The position numbers were made by a program, and so were the translations under genes. The notes under the pieces are model-generated. The model did no database searches. It was not told where the DNA came from and saw only the letters and a program-made list of their open reading frames with translations. This document shows, piece by piece, positions 27,464 through 35,555 of a stretch of 53,008 nucleotides of DNA. Each line of letters starts with the position of its first letter. The stretch's first letter is position 1. Source of the stretch: an uncultured Pseudomonadota bacterium (GTDB lineage: Bacteria > Pseudomonadota > Gammaproteobacteria > Methylococcales > Methylomonadaceae); contig CAIXED010000036.1 of assembly GCA_903918375.1 (NCBI GenBank), positions 1 to 53,008 of the forward strand. Reading direction: 5' to 3'.

Positions 27464-28606
27464 ATGAATAAAACGATACGAAAAGCCTTTAAGTTTCGCC
27501 TCAAAGTGAGTACAGAAACTAACCAGAAATTAGCAAATTACGCTGGTGGATGTCGTTTTGTTTGGAATAAAGCGTTGGCGTTGAATTTGGATAGATTGAA
27601 CAAAAAACAACCGATTTTGCGATATGACGCGCTCGATTTTTGGTCAAAGTTGTGGAAACAGTCCGACGAATACGGTTTTTTGAAAGACTTACCGTCGCAG
27701 GTTTTACAGCAAAAATTGATGGATTTAGATAAGGCTTTTAAGGATGCGTTTGATAAAAATCAGCCATTCAAACGGATTCCTGTTTTTAAGCGCAAAGGTC
27801 AATCTGTGGACAGTATCCGTTATCCGCAAGGATTTAAAATTGATCAACCAGCGAATAAAGTATTTTTGCCTAAAATCGGCTGGGTACGCTATCGCAACAG
27901 CCGTAAAATTGTCGGTACCCCAAAAAATATGACCGTTAGTCGCAAAGGCAAGTATTGGTATATTTCGATTCAAGTTGAATATGAAACACCAGAAATGTCG
28001 CATAAATCAACGTCTGCAATCGGTATCGACATGGGCGTTAAACGGTTTGTGACTTTGTCAGACGGAACATTCATTGAACCGCTAAACAGTTTCAAAAAAT
28101 CGGCTGAAAAACTAACCACTCTGCAACGCAAGTTAAAACATAAAAAGAAATTTTCAAAAAATTGGCACAAACAAAAAGCCAAAATTACTAAGCATCACGA
28201 AAAAATAGCGGCTGCTCGCCGTGATTTTCTTCACAAAAAATCCACTGCAATCTGCGAAAACCAAGCTGTGATTTGTATAGAAGATTTGAAGATTAAAAAC
28301 ATGAGCAAAGCCGCGAAACTTAAAAACGTCAAACAAAAGTCAGGATTGAACAAAGCAATTTTAGACCAAGGCTGGGGGATGTTTTTTGATATGTTGACGT
28401 ACAAGCAAGATTGGAATGGCGGCATGGTGATTAAAGTACCTCCGCATCACACCAGTCAAAAATGTCCGAGTTGTCATCATATCGCCAAAGAAAACAGACT
28501 GACACAAGCTGAATTTGTTTGCGTTGAATGTGGTTATAAAAATAACGCTGACGTAGTCGGCGCAGTAAATGTACTAACCCGAGGACTTTCGGGGGCTAGT
28601 CTGTGA
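27464..28606 (+). CDS. tnpB: TnpB RNA-guided endonuclease
   Basis: This 380-aa TnpB/OrfB has a complete active site: RuvC Asp in SAIGIDMGVKRF, Glu in AVICIEDLKIKNM, a zinc ribbon with CPSCHH and CVECGY, and the last Asp in NNADVVGAVNVL. The N-terminal HTH part starts MNKTIRKAFKFRLKVSTETN. TnpB uses an RNA transcribed from the right end of the element to cut the donor site and favour IS retention. Nothing suggests inactivation. Confidence 0.94.
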   Translation: MNKTIRKAFKFRLKVSTETNQKLANYAGGCRFVWNKALALNLDRLNKKQPILRYDALDFWSKLWKQSDEYGFLKDLPSQVLQQKLMDLDKAFKDAFDKNQPFKRIPVFKRKGQSVDSIRYPQGFKIDQPANKVFLPKIGWVRYRNSRKIVGTPKNMTVSRKGKYWYISIQVEYETPEMSHKSTSAIGIDMGVKRFVTLSDGTFIEPLNSFKKSAEKLTTLQRKLKHKKKFSKNWHKQKAKITKHHEKIAAARRDFLHKKSTAICENQAVICIEDLKIKNMSKAAKLKNVKQKSGLNKAILDQGWGMFFDMLTYKQDWNGGMVIKVPPHHTSQKCPSCHHIAKENRLTQAEFVCVECGYKNNADVVGAVNVLTRGLSGASL

Positions 28607-28740
28607 AGTGAACGGTGCTGTAATGCCGTCAGCAGCAGAAACCAGCAGGTAGTAGTGATACACACCTGCTCCTTAGTAATAAGGAATCCCCGCTCCCTTT
28701 AGGGCGGGGAGGATGTCAACCATTGAGACTGTGTTATCCG
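28607..28740 (+). ncRNA. Predicted TnpB omega/reRNA with adjacent guide
   Basis: The region from the tnpB 3' end to the right end carries the hairpin ccccgc-tccctttagg-gcgggg and ends gatgtcaac at about 28720. In this family that is where the guide-RNA scaffold ends and the guide begins. The following ~20 bases (cattgagactgtgttatccg) would be the guide. The scaffold probably starts inside tnpB. The prediction is positional; no RNA data are visible. Confidence 0.6.
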
Positions 28741-29165
28741 ATACCAACAGAAGAGTCTTGCGTGATCTCAAAATCACCTTGCGGCATAAACAATACCCGA
28801 CTGTTTAATATATCGACATCAATTCGGTGAATGGTGAATGCTGTCACGTTAAACTTTCTCGATATCGGGATCAACGCATCAAAGGCCTGTGCGTAGTTAT
28901 CAAACTGAAAAAAAGCCTGGTGTAAAAACTCACAACCATCTACTCCATTGCACCAGCTGTCATCTAACGATGCCGATGTCACAAAATAGGGCTGATGGCT
29001 AATGCCATTTCGGAAAGACAATACGAATTTTCCTTGATCGATCAGCCTAACTTTTAACTGCTTTTGGAGTCTATTGAATTCTTGGTAATTACTGCTCAAA
29101 CTCTGAAAACGCTTCGGCATATTCAAAGGTAAGCCGACTTCAAACAATTGCGACTCTAACACCAT
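28734..29165 (-). CDS. Unknown 143-aa protein
   Basis: This protein begins MVLESQLFEVGLPLNMPKRF after a strong AAGGAG site (29169-29174). It is soluble, with alternating strands and a central aromatic stretch (FLHQAFFQFDNYAQAFDALI). No family is recognised. An IS200/IS605 element lies immediately after its stop codon. A possible 43-aa gene lies 24 bases upstream on the same strand. Confidence 0.65.
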   Translation of the reverse strand: MVLESQLFEVGLPLNMPKRFQSLSSNYQEFNRLQKQLKVRLIDQGKFVLSFRNGISHQPYFVTSASLDDSWCNGVDGCEFLHQAFFQFDNYAQAFDALIPISRKFNVTAFTIHRIDVDILNSRVLFMPQGDFEITQDSSVGIG

Positions 29166-29189
29166 AGTTAACTCCTTAAATAATCACTG

Positions 29190-29321
29190 TTACTGACTAG
29201 GAAAAATCCCCACACGCCCTAAATTTCGTTCACACATCACGGCCGCCGTCACATCATTCCCGCGAAATTTAGGACCACTGCCTTTTGCCTTCGATAAATA
29301 CCCAACCCCAACCAAAGCCAT
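29190..29321 (-). CDS. Possible 43-aa protein
   Basis: The frame reads MALVGVGYLSKAKGSGPKFR and ends GRVGIFPSQ before a TAA, then a ribosome-binding site and the 143-aa gene. A GTG at 29336 is an alternative start. Codon composition and tight spacing favour a real short gene, but there is no recognised homolog to support it. Confidence 0.35.
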   Translation of the reverse strand: MALVGVGYLSKAKGSGPKFRGNDVTAAVMCERNLGRVGIFPSQ

Positions 29322-29776
29322 ACCCTTAACAAACACGGGCGATCATCTCTACGACAAAGCCTTAGCGCGACCTCGTCATAAATGATTGGGTTATATTCGA
29401 GGCTACTCGAATCAAAAAGCCATTAGGCGCCTATAGCGAGTTTTTTGGATGATCGATACCGGCATCGATTGGGTGTCAGAAAAATGCTTTGCACATAGCG
29501 TCCGATGATGTGTCGCGATCACCGTTTATGGTTTGTTTTATCTCTGTCATATATGCTTGGCGCCATGGTGGTGTTTTTCACAAAGTCCTATTCACTATTT
29601 ACAAACAAAATACGAGCAGGACAACACAATCTATTTCTTACGGGTACGGTATTTTATAGCGGTTTAAATTAGTTTACATGGCTATAACTCTAAGCTTTAT
29701 AAATTCCTAATAAGACAACCCATTAAACCCTATACTAATTATCACGTATAAACAAGGTATTGTAATGATTAAATAC
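29322..29776. other. Non-coding stretch, no gene seen
   Basis: About 450 AT-rich bases with short inverted repeats, such as a gatcgatacc/ggcatcgatt pair near 29452-29470. It also holds the fragment caggacaacaca near 29613, a reverse match to part of the 20-bp repeats described at 29777 and 31608. I see no RNA gene or promoter that I can defend. Confidence 0.3.
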
Positions 29777-29796
29777 TGTTGTCCTATTTGTTATTT
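29777..29796 (+). repeat. 20-bp direct repeat, copy 1
   Basis: tgttgtcctatttgttattt matches 31608-31627 with one difference (g for a). The two copies flank the zinc-ribbon relic and the tyrosine recombinase. Confidence 0.75.
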
Positions 29797-29863
29797 GTAC
29801 GGCTAATAGCTTCACAATACGTTATTGTTAATTTCCTTCTAGGAATATAACGTTTTACTATGA

Positions 29864-30153
29864 TTAGTGCTGATTTGAATTAAGCAGAACACTTTTCTTA
29901 TAGAATTCTTTAAAATCCTCTGGCAATGGTATCCATGGGCCAGTCGTACAATACCGTATGGTATTGTACTTTGTTATATAAGCGACTCCGCCTACGTTTA
30001 AAGGTATCGGCGGCTTTTCTATTATTTGAGGCTCGTTGCATCGTGGACATAGCCACTGATAATCACTAAAGACCAGCGTGTTATTTGGCTTATATTCATT
30101 AATCGCCGTGCATTTATGACAAACGCATGACAGAATTTTATTTTTTTATTCAT
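29864..30153 (-). pseudogene. Zinc-ribbon protein broken at an A7 tract
   Basis: From ATG 30153 the frame reads MNKKIKFCHA and soon loses sense. Adding one A in the seven-A tract restores MNKKNKILSCVCHKCTAINE, then YQWLCPRCNEPQ and a run to the TAA at 29864: 96 aa with two CxxC pairs, a zinc ribbon. So the gene is either a frameshift relic, a sequencing slip or subject to slippage at the homopolymer. It directly follows the integrase gene on the same strand. Confidence 0.6.
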
Positions 30154-30201
30154 CTATAAAAACCTATTTTTAATATCGGATATCTTCGATTGATTATATC
30201 A

Positions 30202-31542
30202 CTATAGTTCATCCTCGCAGATCTCGTAAACATGATTCGTATTCTGTCGAAATAAATGAATATCGGCTGGTAGTTGATTAACCAAATCATCTTGGTCAAT
30301 CTTTAATAAATCATTGCTGAGGTTTCCCTTTGCGCTAAGAATCTTGGTCAACACCATTATCTCAATCAATTTAAAATGCCGCTGGAACACAAGTCCATAA
30401 TGCGATATGACGTTTTGCTGATTTAATGCCCGTAAAGCCGATAGCGTTATTAAACTGTTGTACTTTGTCTTATTAAAATCAACCGCAAAGACTAAACCGT
30501 TTTCGGTTAGTCTCACTTTGCTCGATATACTGACTTTGAGTTTCTTTCGCTTTTTAGGTTTCAAAGTCTTATCAGGATTTCGCATGGCGATGTAGGTATC
30601 GGTGACATTGTCACGGTGATGACCTAGTTCTTCCGAGATTTTGAGTTTGACTTTTGAATGCGCGAATTTGGCTTCATCTAATGTCAGTCCTTTTTGTGCC
30701 GCAAAATACTGAATGTATTCTTTTTTTGTGATCCCTAGCACAACAGGGGCTTGCAAGCCGGATAGTTCAAGATTGCGTTTTTGACCATACGCGTGACGCT
30801 CTTGATGAAAACCGCCCATCCCAATGCGTCGGCTCTGCGAATAACAGTGCTGGCGAAAGCGTTTGTACGTCATATCGACGGGAATCATTGTACCGGTAGG
30901 CCCACAATGGGATAGGGCGCGTTGTAATACCTGGATTCCATGCGAATCACACGCAACCTGTCTCGCCTTACCGCCTTTGGTACCGCGGTGAACCGTTATC
31001 AACCTTGTCCGTTCCGCTTCACGCAAAGCCAGTGCAGGTTCAATTAAACACGACTCTTCAAATCGTAGACCAAACGTCCGTTGTAATGCCATCAGGGTTG
31101 CATAAGGTTCACCGATTTCAGCTTGCATTTGCGAGTGTTGCTCATCACTCATGGCTTTACTTTCAAGTGGCACACATTGTCTGCGACTGACGCCACAATC
31201 TTTTCCAGGCTCGACAATTTGCCATCGTTCTGGCGCTGATAACTTTCGAGTTACTAATCGCATCACGGTGTTCACGGCAGACAAATAGGTTTTAGGTGAT
31301 GACGATGATTGCCGAAGCCCCTGTTCCAATTCGGATTGTAAGTGTTTGCCGTATTCGATAACCAAGTCACGGGAAATATGTTCCATCTTCTTGATGCCAC
31401 GCGGTATGGCAAAGTGTTTGCAGAAATAACACCAACGATTACCGATGTCGGCAATGCTGGTGTAACCCCCTCTAAATTCCTGTTTAAGAATCAATCGTCC
31501 TGCAACAGTCATGTTTCGTGAAAGTCCGTAATTTCTGGGCAT
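30202..31542 (-). CDS. Tyrosine recombinase (integrase)
   Basis: This 446-aa protein has a core-binding N-terminal part (YTSIADIGNRWCYFCKHFAI). The catalytic domain shows Arg in TFGLRFEESCLIE, the H-x-x-R motif in GFHQERHAYG, and LGHHRDNVTDTYI giving the second His and the tyrosine nucleophile. A ~100-residue C-terminal extension beyond the tyrosine is unusual. It lies between the 20-bp direct repeats and reads toward the zinc-ribbon relic. It may catalyse integration or resolution of this segment. Confidence 0.9.
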   Translation of the reverse strand: MPRNYGLSRNMTVAGRLILKQEFRGGYTSIADIGNRWCYFCKHFAIPRGIKKMEHISRDLVIEYGKHLQSELEQGLRQSSSSPKTYLSAVNTVMRLVTRKLSAPERWQIVEPGKDCGVSRRQCVPLESKAMSDEQHSQMQAEIGEPYATLMALQRTFGLRFEESCLIEPALALREAERTRLITVHRGTKGGKARQVACDSHGIQVLQRALSHCGPTGTMIPVDMTYKRFRQHCYSQSRRIGMGGFHQERHAYGQKRNLELSGLQAPVVLGITKKEYIQYFAAQKGLTLDEAKFAHSKVKLKISEELGHHRDNVTDTYIAMRNPDKTLKPKKRKKLKVSISSKVRLTENGLVFAVDFNKTKYNSLITLSALRALNQQNVISHYGLVFQRHFKLIEIMVLTKILSAKGNLSNDLLKIDQDDLVNQLPADIHLFRQNTNHVYEICEDEL

Positions 31543-31607
31543 GAGTGAATTGTTTTGTAATGTCTTGTATGGATATTCAACGTAAAAGCGGTGGGTTATT
31601 CATGGTT

Positions 31608-31627
31608 TGTTGTCCTGTTTGTTATTT
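31608..31627 (+). repeat. 20-bp direct repeat, copy 2
   Basis: tgttgtcctgtttgttattt lies about 65 bases upstream of the integrase start. A related motif, ttgtcctgttaggtttttgtta, follows at once (31635-31656), and the block ttaggtttttgt recurs about 28 bases further on. The cluster looks like recombinase binding arms. Confidence 0.7.
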
Positions 31628-31641
31628 CGAAAGTTTGTCCT

Positions 31642-31682
31642 GTTAGGTTTTTGTTATTCCTCTTGTCGCGTTAGGTTTTTGT
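31642..31682 (+). repeat. Two 12-bp direct repeats upstream of integrase
   Basis: gttaggtttttgt occurs twice at 28-base spacing, near 31642 and 31670. The position between the integrase and a structured region fits arm-type sites for the recombinase. I cannot tell whether an attachment site lies here. Confidence 0.45.
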
Positions 31683-31739
31683 ATTGAGTCCATTAACAAA
31701 CCCGCTTTCTGTTGATGCCATCCGAATCAATACGGGCGC

Positions 31740-31930
31740 TTTCCTAGCTTCAGCCCAACCTGACAACACATTGTCGATGCGCTCTCAGGTTGAGCCGGGG
31801 GCGTCCTAATGCTTTAGTTGCGAGCAGGGTAAACCCCGACTCAGAAACCCTCTTTCAATACGGACACGTTCTCGCAACGGTTAATAGAGATGCACAGAGC
31901 TTAACTCCGGCATTGTGTATTGAAAGCAAT
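31740..31930 (+). ncRNA. Candidate structured RNA with interleaved stems
   Basis: Four long complementary pairs are visible. caacctga (31756) pairs with tcaggttg (31785), enclosing gacaa-caca-ttgtc. gttgcgag (31817) pairs with ctcgcaac (31871), and ctttcaatac (31852) pairs with gtattgaaag (31917). The last two pairs interleave, so they form a pseudoknot or exclude each other as a switch would. No open frame covers the region convincingly. The transcribed strand is unknown. Confidence 0.45.
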
Positions 31931-32044
31931 GGCTCCTTGCGCTTTTCAGGCGCGATTAAATAATGAATGTGGTGACTTTACCCGTTGATAACTGCGGTGT
32001 GTCTGTTTGTATATGTCCCAGTAAGACATACAAAAAAGCAGTGC

Positions 32045-32339
32045 TTAACATCGTTGGTATTGTCCTAAATGGACTTTTATAACGACTGGTTTAGGTCGAT
32101 TTTTGGGCATTTCCCATCTTTTCCCATAAATTTTGGCGAAAAAATGAGGACAATTGCCGTTTTGTATCAAGTAGTTAGAAAATTGATTTTGGTTTGTTTC
32201 TGTTTTTGAACAACGGCCAAAAAATTTTCCACACCGATTGTGGATGAAAAAAATGCGGTCTGAAAACACTGCAAATCGGACGTAATAAAGGTAATTCCTA
32301 TACGGTGACAGATTGAATGAACTGCATTTCTGGTTGGCA
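32045..32339. other. Non-coding AT-rich part of the 1.5-kb gap
   Basis: A minus-strand 99-aa frame spans most of it. Its Cys/Phe/Asn-rich product (MIANQKCSSFNLSPYRNYLY) and the lack of a ribosome-binding site make it unconvincing. The flanking parts of the gap (31.7-31.93 and 32.34-32.53 kb) hold the structured regions described separately. Confidence 0.3.
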
Positions 32340-32478
32340 ATCATTGTCTACCGATAATCCGGCAAACAACAATGATGGTCTTACGCGCGTTGGCGTAATA
32401 GGGCTTTGGTATTACCTGTTCTAAACACAGGTTTGACTGTTTCTATGGGGTTTAACCATAGAAAACGTTGGCTTTTTT
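32340..32478 (+). ncRNA. Candidate RNA: four consecutive hairpins ending near T6
   Basis: The stems follow one another: atcattgt/acaatgat (32340, 32369), ttacgc/gcgtaa (32381, 32393), acctgt/acaggt (32414, 32427) and tttctatgg/ccatagaaa (32440, 32456). Nine bases after the last stem comes tttttt (32473-32478), which resembles an intrinsic-terminator end. This series is more than chance would usually give and suggests a small RNA or leader read rightward, 570 bases before parM. Confidence 0.45.
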
Positions 32479-32800
32479 CCGTCTCGCATCAAAAACTCAT
32501 GTCATCGGGCTAGTCTCCGTCTTCTTCACGGATCTTTAATGCTACTTTCTATCGTCTTAATGAACTACTATCTCTCGCGCTAACTTATTTGCGCTACTAA
32601 ATCGTGTATTTTAAGTGCTGATGAACACACTGCTTACGCCGGGCGGATTCTCTCAGGTGTTTAAATCGACTGTCAACACTAAAAAATTCAATTTTTTTAA
32701 TCAAAGTGGCCAACTAATTTCGAACTAATACCCAAAAGGGCATGTTACCGACATAGGATCACATTAACTTATGTCAAAGTGGCGCCGCCGAAAGACGGTG

Positions 32801-32898
32801 ACATTGTTTTAAACGTGTGTGATATGTGCTTAAGCCCTGTTTAGATAGCTAGGGGGCTTGGTATCAATAGTGTTTCCATTCACACATTGTTTAAAACG
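32801..32898 (+). repeat. Repeats upstream of parM, possible centromere
   Basis: acattgttttaaacg (32801) and acattgtttaaaacg (32884) are direct repeats with one difference. Because their cores are near-palindromic, gttttaaacgtgtgtga also pairs with tcacacattgtttaaaac. A stem (aagccc/gggctt) lies between. Such repeats before a ParM/ParR pair usually form the centromere bound by ParR and the autoregulated promoter. Confidence 0.5.
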
Positions 32899-33050
32899 GT
32901 CATAAGCGACTTTTTATACCATTTATGTTGTCCATTACTTGTTTGAAGATTTTTTCATCAAGGCGCTCAATGGATAAGACCGTTATAAAACAGGTGTAAA
33001 GCCATTCTTCTCGGCACTTCTATTGAGATCTGATTAATGTCGAGGAAAAG

Positions 33051-34073
33051 ATGACTATTCCAAATAATAACCGCATCGTTGCGGCGGTTGATGTCGGGTA
33101 CGGCAACACAAAATATTGCATGGCAAACGTTGGCAGCAGCCAATTAAAGCCCGATCACTTCCCGTCGGTGGCCAGCTTACAGGTGGGTGTCGTCAACAAA
33201 GGCGATAGGGATTGGTCAAAATCCGATATTTTTGACATCACTGTTGGTAATTCGGCATTTAAAGTCGGGAAAACAGTGCTTGAAACACTCCCTTTTCACT
33301 ATGACCGCCATAAAAATCTGACTGAGTCCTATCCTCAAACTGATGAGTATCAAGCGTTGCTTAAAGGGGCGCTGCGCTATATAGGTCAACCGGTTATCCA
33401 TACGTTAGTCAGCGGATTGCCGGTTAACTATTATGAAGACCAAACCAAACAACTAATCACTAGGCTTGAAGGGGAGCATACCTTTCCTGATGGCTTTTCA
33501 GTCGTGGTTGAGAACGTGAAAATTTTCCCGCAACCGATGGGAGGGTTTATTCATTATTTTCAAAAAGAGCACCCTATGGATGTTAAGGGAAAGCGGAGTC
33601 TGACCATTGATGTTGGTTACTTCACGCTGGATTGGTTGGTCTGTCGGGGCTTGGTCATGGCTGGCAATCGTAGTGGCAGTATTCCTGGTGGAATGTCGAT
33701 CTTGTTAGAAGTGTTGCGTCAACTCATATCAGAAGATAGAGGAAAACCATTACGTGACATCGCAATTGTCGATGAAGGTCTAAGAAATCACTGCACAGCA
33801 AAGATTGGCGGCAGTGAATACAACTTCAAGCATTTGCTAGAAAAAGCCAACACAAAACTGATTGAGCTTATGCGATCAGTGCTATCGAGTGTCGGCAGTC
33901 TTGATGATGTTGACATCATTATTATGGTCGGTGGTGGTGCACCTTATTTCTACCAAGCGGCTCTGACCGTTTTTGATGACCGTGAAATCATCATTCCCAA
34001 ACAATCCATGTACTCAAATGTGAGTGGATTTTGGATTGGTGGCAACCATTTTGCATCACAAAATATCGGGTAA
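33051..34073 (+). CDS. parM: ParM/StbA-like actin-family partition protein
   Basis: This 340-aa protein has the actin/Hsp70 nucleotide-binding signature: phosphate-1 AAVDVGYGNTKYCMA (about residues 11-25), phosphate-2 SLTIDVGYFTLDWLV (about 184-198) and the adenosine motif IIIMVGGGAPYF (about 289-300). It matches plasmid segregation ATPases of the ParM/StbA type, which form filaments that push sister plasmids apart. A cognate small gene follows and repeats lie upstream, so a type II partition locus is present. This indicates a plasmid origin for the 17-34 kb segment. Confidence 0.88.
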   Translation: MTIPNNNRIVAAVDVGYGNTKYCMANVGSSQLKPDHFPSVASLQVGVVNKGDRDWSKSDIFDITVGNSAFKVGKTVLETLPFHYDRHKNLTESYPQTDEYQALLKGALRYIGQPVIHTLVSGLPVNYYEDQTKQLITRLEGEHTFPDGFSVVVENVKIFPQPMGGFIHYFQKEHPMDVKGKRSLTIDVGYFTLDWLVCRGLVMAGNRSGSIPGGMSILLEVLRQLISEDRGKPLRDIAIVDEGLRNHCTAKIGGSEYNFKHLLEKANTKLIELMRSVLSSVGSLDDVDIIIMVGGGAPYFYQAALTVFDDREIIIPKQSMYSNVSGFWIGGNHFASQNIG

Positions 34074-34078
34074 ATGGT

Positions 34079-34396
34079 ATGAAAGACAAAATTATCATTG
34101 CATGTACCGTCTCTAAAAAAGAAGACCCTGTCTTATTCGATTATCTATCCAATATTAAAGCGAGATTACGAGCTACTCACATTCGGTTGTTAGCAACAGA
34201 GCATATTATTCGTCGTCAACAAGGTAATGTCATCGTCGTGCAACAATCAGGCGTAAATATTGATCGGGAAATGCCTGTTAATCACCTACCGAATCATGAA
34301 GCATCTGTAACTAGCCATGCTGAACAAACTGGATCTTTAGGTAATCTTGGTGAGTTATTCTCTGAACTTGCCGATAGCAATTCATTATTTATTTAG
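34079..34396 (+). CDS. parR: ParR/StbB-like partition adaptor
   Basis: This 105-aa protein starts at ATG 34079, five bases after the parM stop; an ATG at 34031 lies within parM and is not used. It begins MKDKIIIACTVSKKEDPVLF and continues with LRATHIRLLATEHIIRRQQG. That resembles the N-terminal ribbon-helix-helix part of ParR proteins, followed by an acidic flexible tail (ELFSELADSNSLFI) that could contact ParM. The assignment rests on position and size rather than strong similarity. Confidence 0.65.
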   Translation: MKDKIIIACTVSKKEDPVLFDYLSNIKARLRATHIRLLATEHIIRRQQGNVIVVQQSGVNIDREMPVNHLPNHEASVTSHAEQTGSLGNLGELFSELADSNSLFI

Positions 34397-34419
34397 AAGG
34401 GAGATTGTTTGTAAGAAAT

Positions 34420-35480
34420 GGCTTTGTTGCATAAATCGACTGCCGCCCCCCATGTTAAGAAGGAATTCACTGACCTGAAGCTGTAATGCCTAAGCCACTA
34501 CCCAAGAAATACCGAACCACGAATTGGCGAGACTACAACCAATCCTTGATACGACGAGGCTCACTGCTACTTTGGATTGATAAAGACATGGAATGGTTCG
34601 CGCCTGCCAGCGGTAAACGGGGTCGGTCGGAGAAGTTTACCGATGCTGCCGTTCAGTTTTGCTTGATGGTCAAGAATTTATTCGGGCTGGCATTACGACA
34701 AGCCAGTGGCATGGTGGTCAGTTTATTAAAGCTGTCCAACCTAGATTGGCCAACGCCAAATTACACGACGCTTTGTTGTCGCCAACAACATTTGCAGGTG
34801 AGTATATCCTATCGCCCCAACCCGAATGGACTGCATTTGCTGGTCAATAGCACGGGCGTGAAAATGTTAGGCGAAGGTGAGTGGAAAACCAAGAAGCATG
34901 GCGCCGAATATCGTCGGCAATGGCGTAAGGTTCACTTAGCGATTGATGCGGAAACCTTGGAAATTCGCGCGATTGAAGTCACATCGAATCGCGTCGGTGA
35001 TGCCCAAGCCTTGCCCGACATGCTGAATCAGATAGCCGGCGACGAACGCATCGATTCAATCAGCGGCGATGGCGCTTATGATACTAAGAATGTGTATAGT
35101 GCGACTGCTGATCGAGGTGCCGAGGCGATTATTCCCGTGCGCAAAAACGGCAAACCCTGGAAAGAAAATACATCCGGGGCTCAAGCCCGCAATGAAACGC
35201 TTCGAGCGGTGCAGCGACTGGGCAGAGCCATCTGGAAGAAATGGAGGGGTTATCATCGTCGTAGTTTGGTGGAAACTAAAATGCGTTGCTTCAAGCTATT
35301 GGGTGAACGCGTCAATGCGCGAATCTTCAATAGCCAAGTTGCCGAGTTACAAATTAGGGCAGCACTATTAAATCGCTTTACCCAGTTGGGTACGCCGATT
35401 ACTGTGGTCGCTCCATAAATCCGTCTGGTGATTTGGGGTAAGGGGCAATTTAACCTTGACTCAATTTATGCAACAAAGCC
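34420..35480 (+). mobile_element. IS5-family insertion sequence
   Basis: The inverted repeats ggctttgttgcataaat (34420) and atttatgcaacaaagcc (ending 35480) bound a 1061-bp element with one intact transposase. The flanking bases (left agaaat, right tgttga) show no direct duplication. The right flank belongs to chromosome-like genes and the left to the partition locus. Loss of the duplication suggests recombination or deletion at this IS. Confidence 0.9.
34486..35418 (+). CDS. IS5-family DDE transposase
   Basis: This 310-aa transposase shows the DDE triad: LAIDAETLEIRAIEV, SGDGAYDT and YHRRSLVETKMRCFKLLG, the last being the Y-x(2)-R-x(3)-E-x(6)-K signature. The start at 34486 leaves 66 bases to the left inverted repeat, typical for this family. 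The frame is intact, so the IS may be active. Confidence 0.93.
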   Translation: MPKPLPKKYRTTNWRDYNQSLIRRGSLLLWIDKDMEWFAPASGKRGRSEKFTDAAVQFCLMVKNLFGLALRQASGMVVSLLKLSNLDWPTPNYTTLCCRQQHLQVSISYRPNPNGLHLLVNSTGVKMLGEGEWKTKKHGAEYRRQWRKVHLAIDAETLEIRAIEVTSNRVGDAQALPDMLNQIAGDERIDSISGDGAYDTKNVYSATADRGAEAIIPVRKNGKPWKENTSGAQARNETLRAVQRLGRAIWKKWRGYHRRSLVETKMRCFKLLGERVNARIFNSQVAELQIRAALLNRFTQLGTPITVVAP

Positions 35481-35555
35481 TGTTGAAGCCAATAAAAGAC
35501 TCAATAATGTTTAAAGGCATAGGGCACTCAAAATTAGCGCCCATTCTAAAATTAA

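Larger units (their letters stand above)
26940..28720. mobile_element. IS200/IS605-family element with tnpA and tnpB
   Basis: The left end starts after ttat (26936-26939) with a hairpin (cccc-ttcgttcaggtc-gggg). The right end closes with ccccgc-tccctttagg-gcgggg and gatgtcaac near 28720. Divergent tnpA and tnpB lie between, both intact. There are no terminal inverted repeats or target duplication, as expected for single-strand 'peel-and-paste' transposition. Boundaries are inferred by alignment with the partial copy at 52846. Confidence 0.8.

Noticed and set aside
30202-31542. Integrase as part of an integron
   Set aside because: Motifs match a plasmid/ICE-type tyrosine recombinase; no attI or IntI-specific insert and no canonical attC array.
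31780-31800. Similarity to a 16S rRNA helix (ctcaacctgag)
   Set aside because: Only a dozen bases; no other rRNA sequence nearby.
32045-32344. 99-aa minus-strand frame in the 1.5-kb gap
   Set aside because: Low-complexity composition, no ribosome-binding site and overlap with probable RNA structure.
34420-35480. Target duplication at the IS5-family element
   Set aside because: Flanks agaaat and tgttga do not match in any of the usual lengths.
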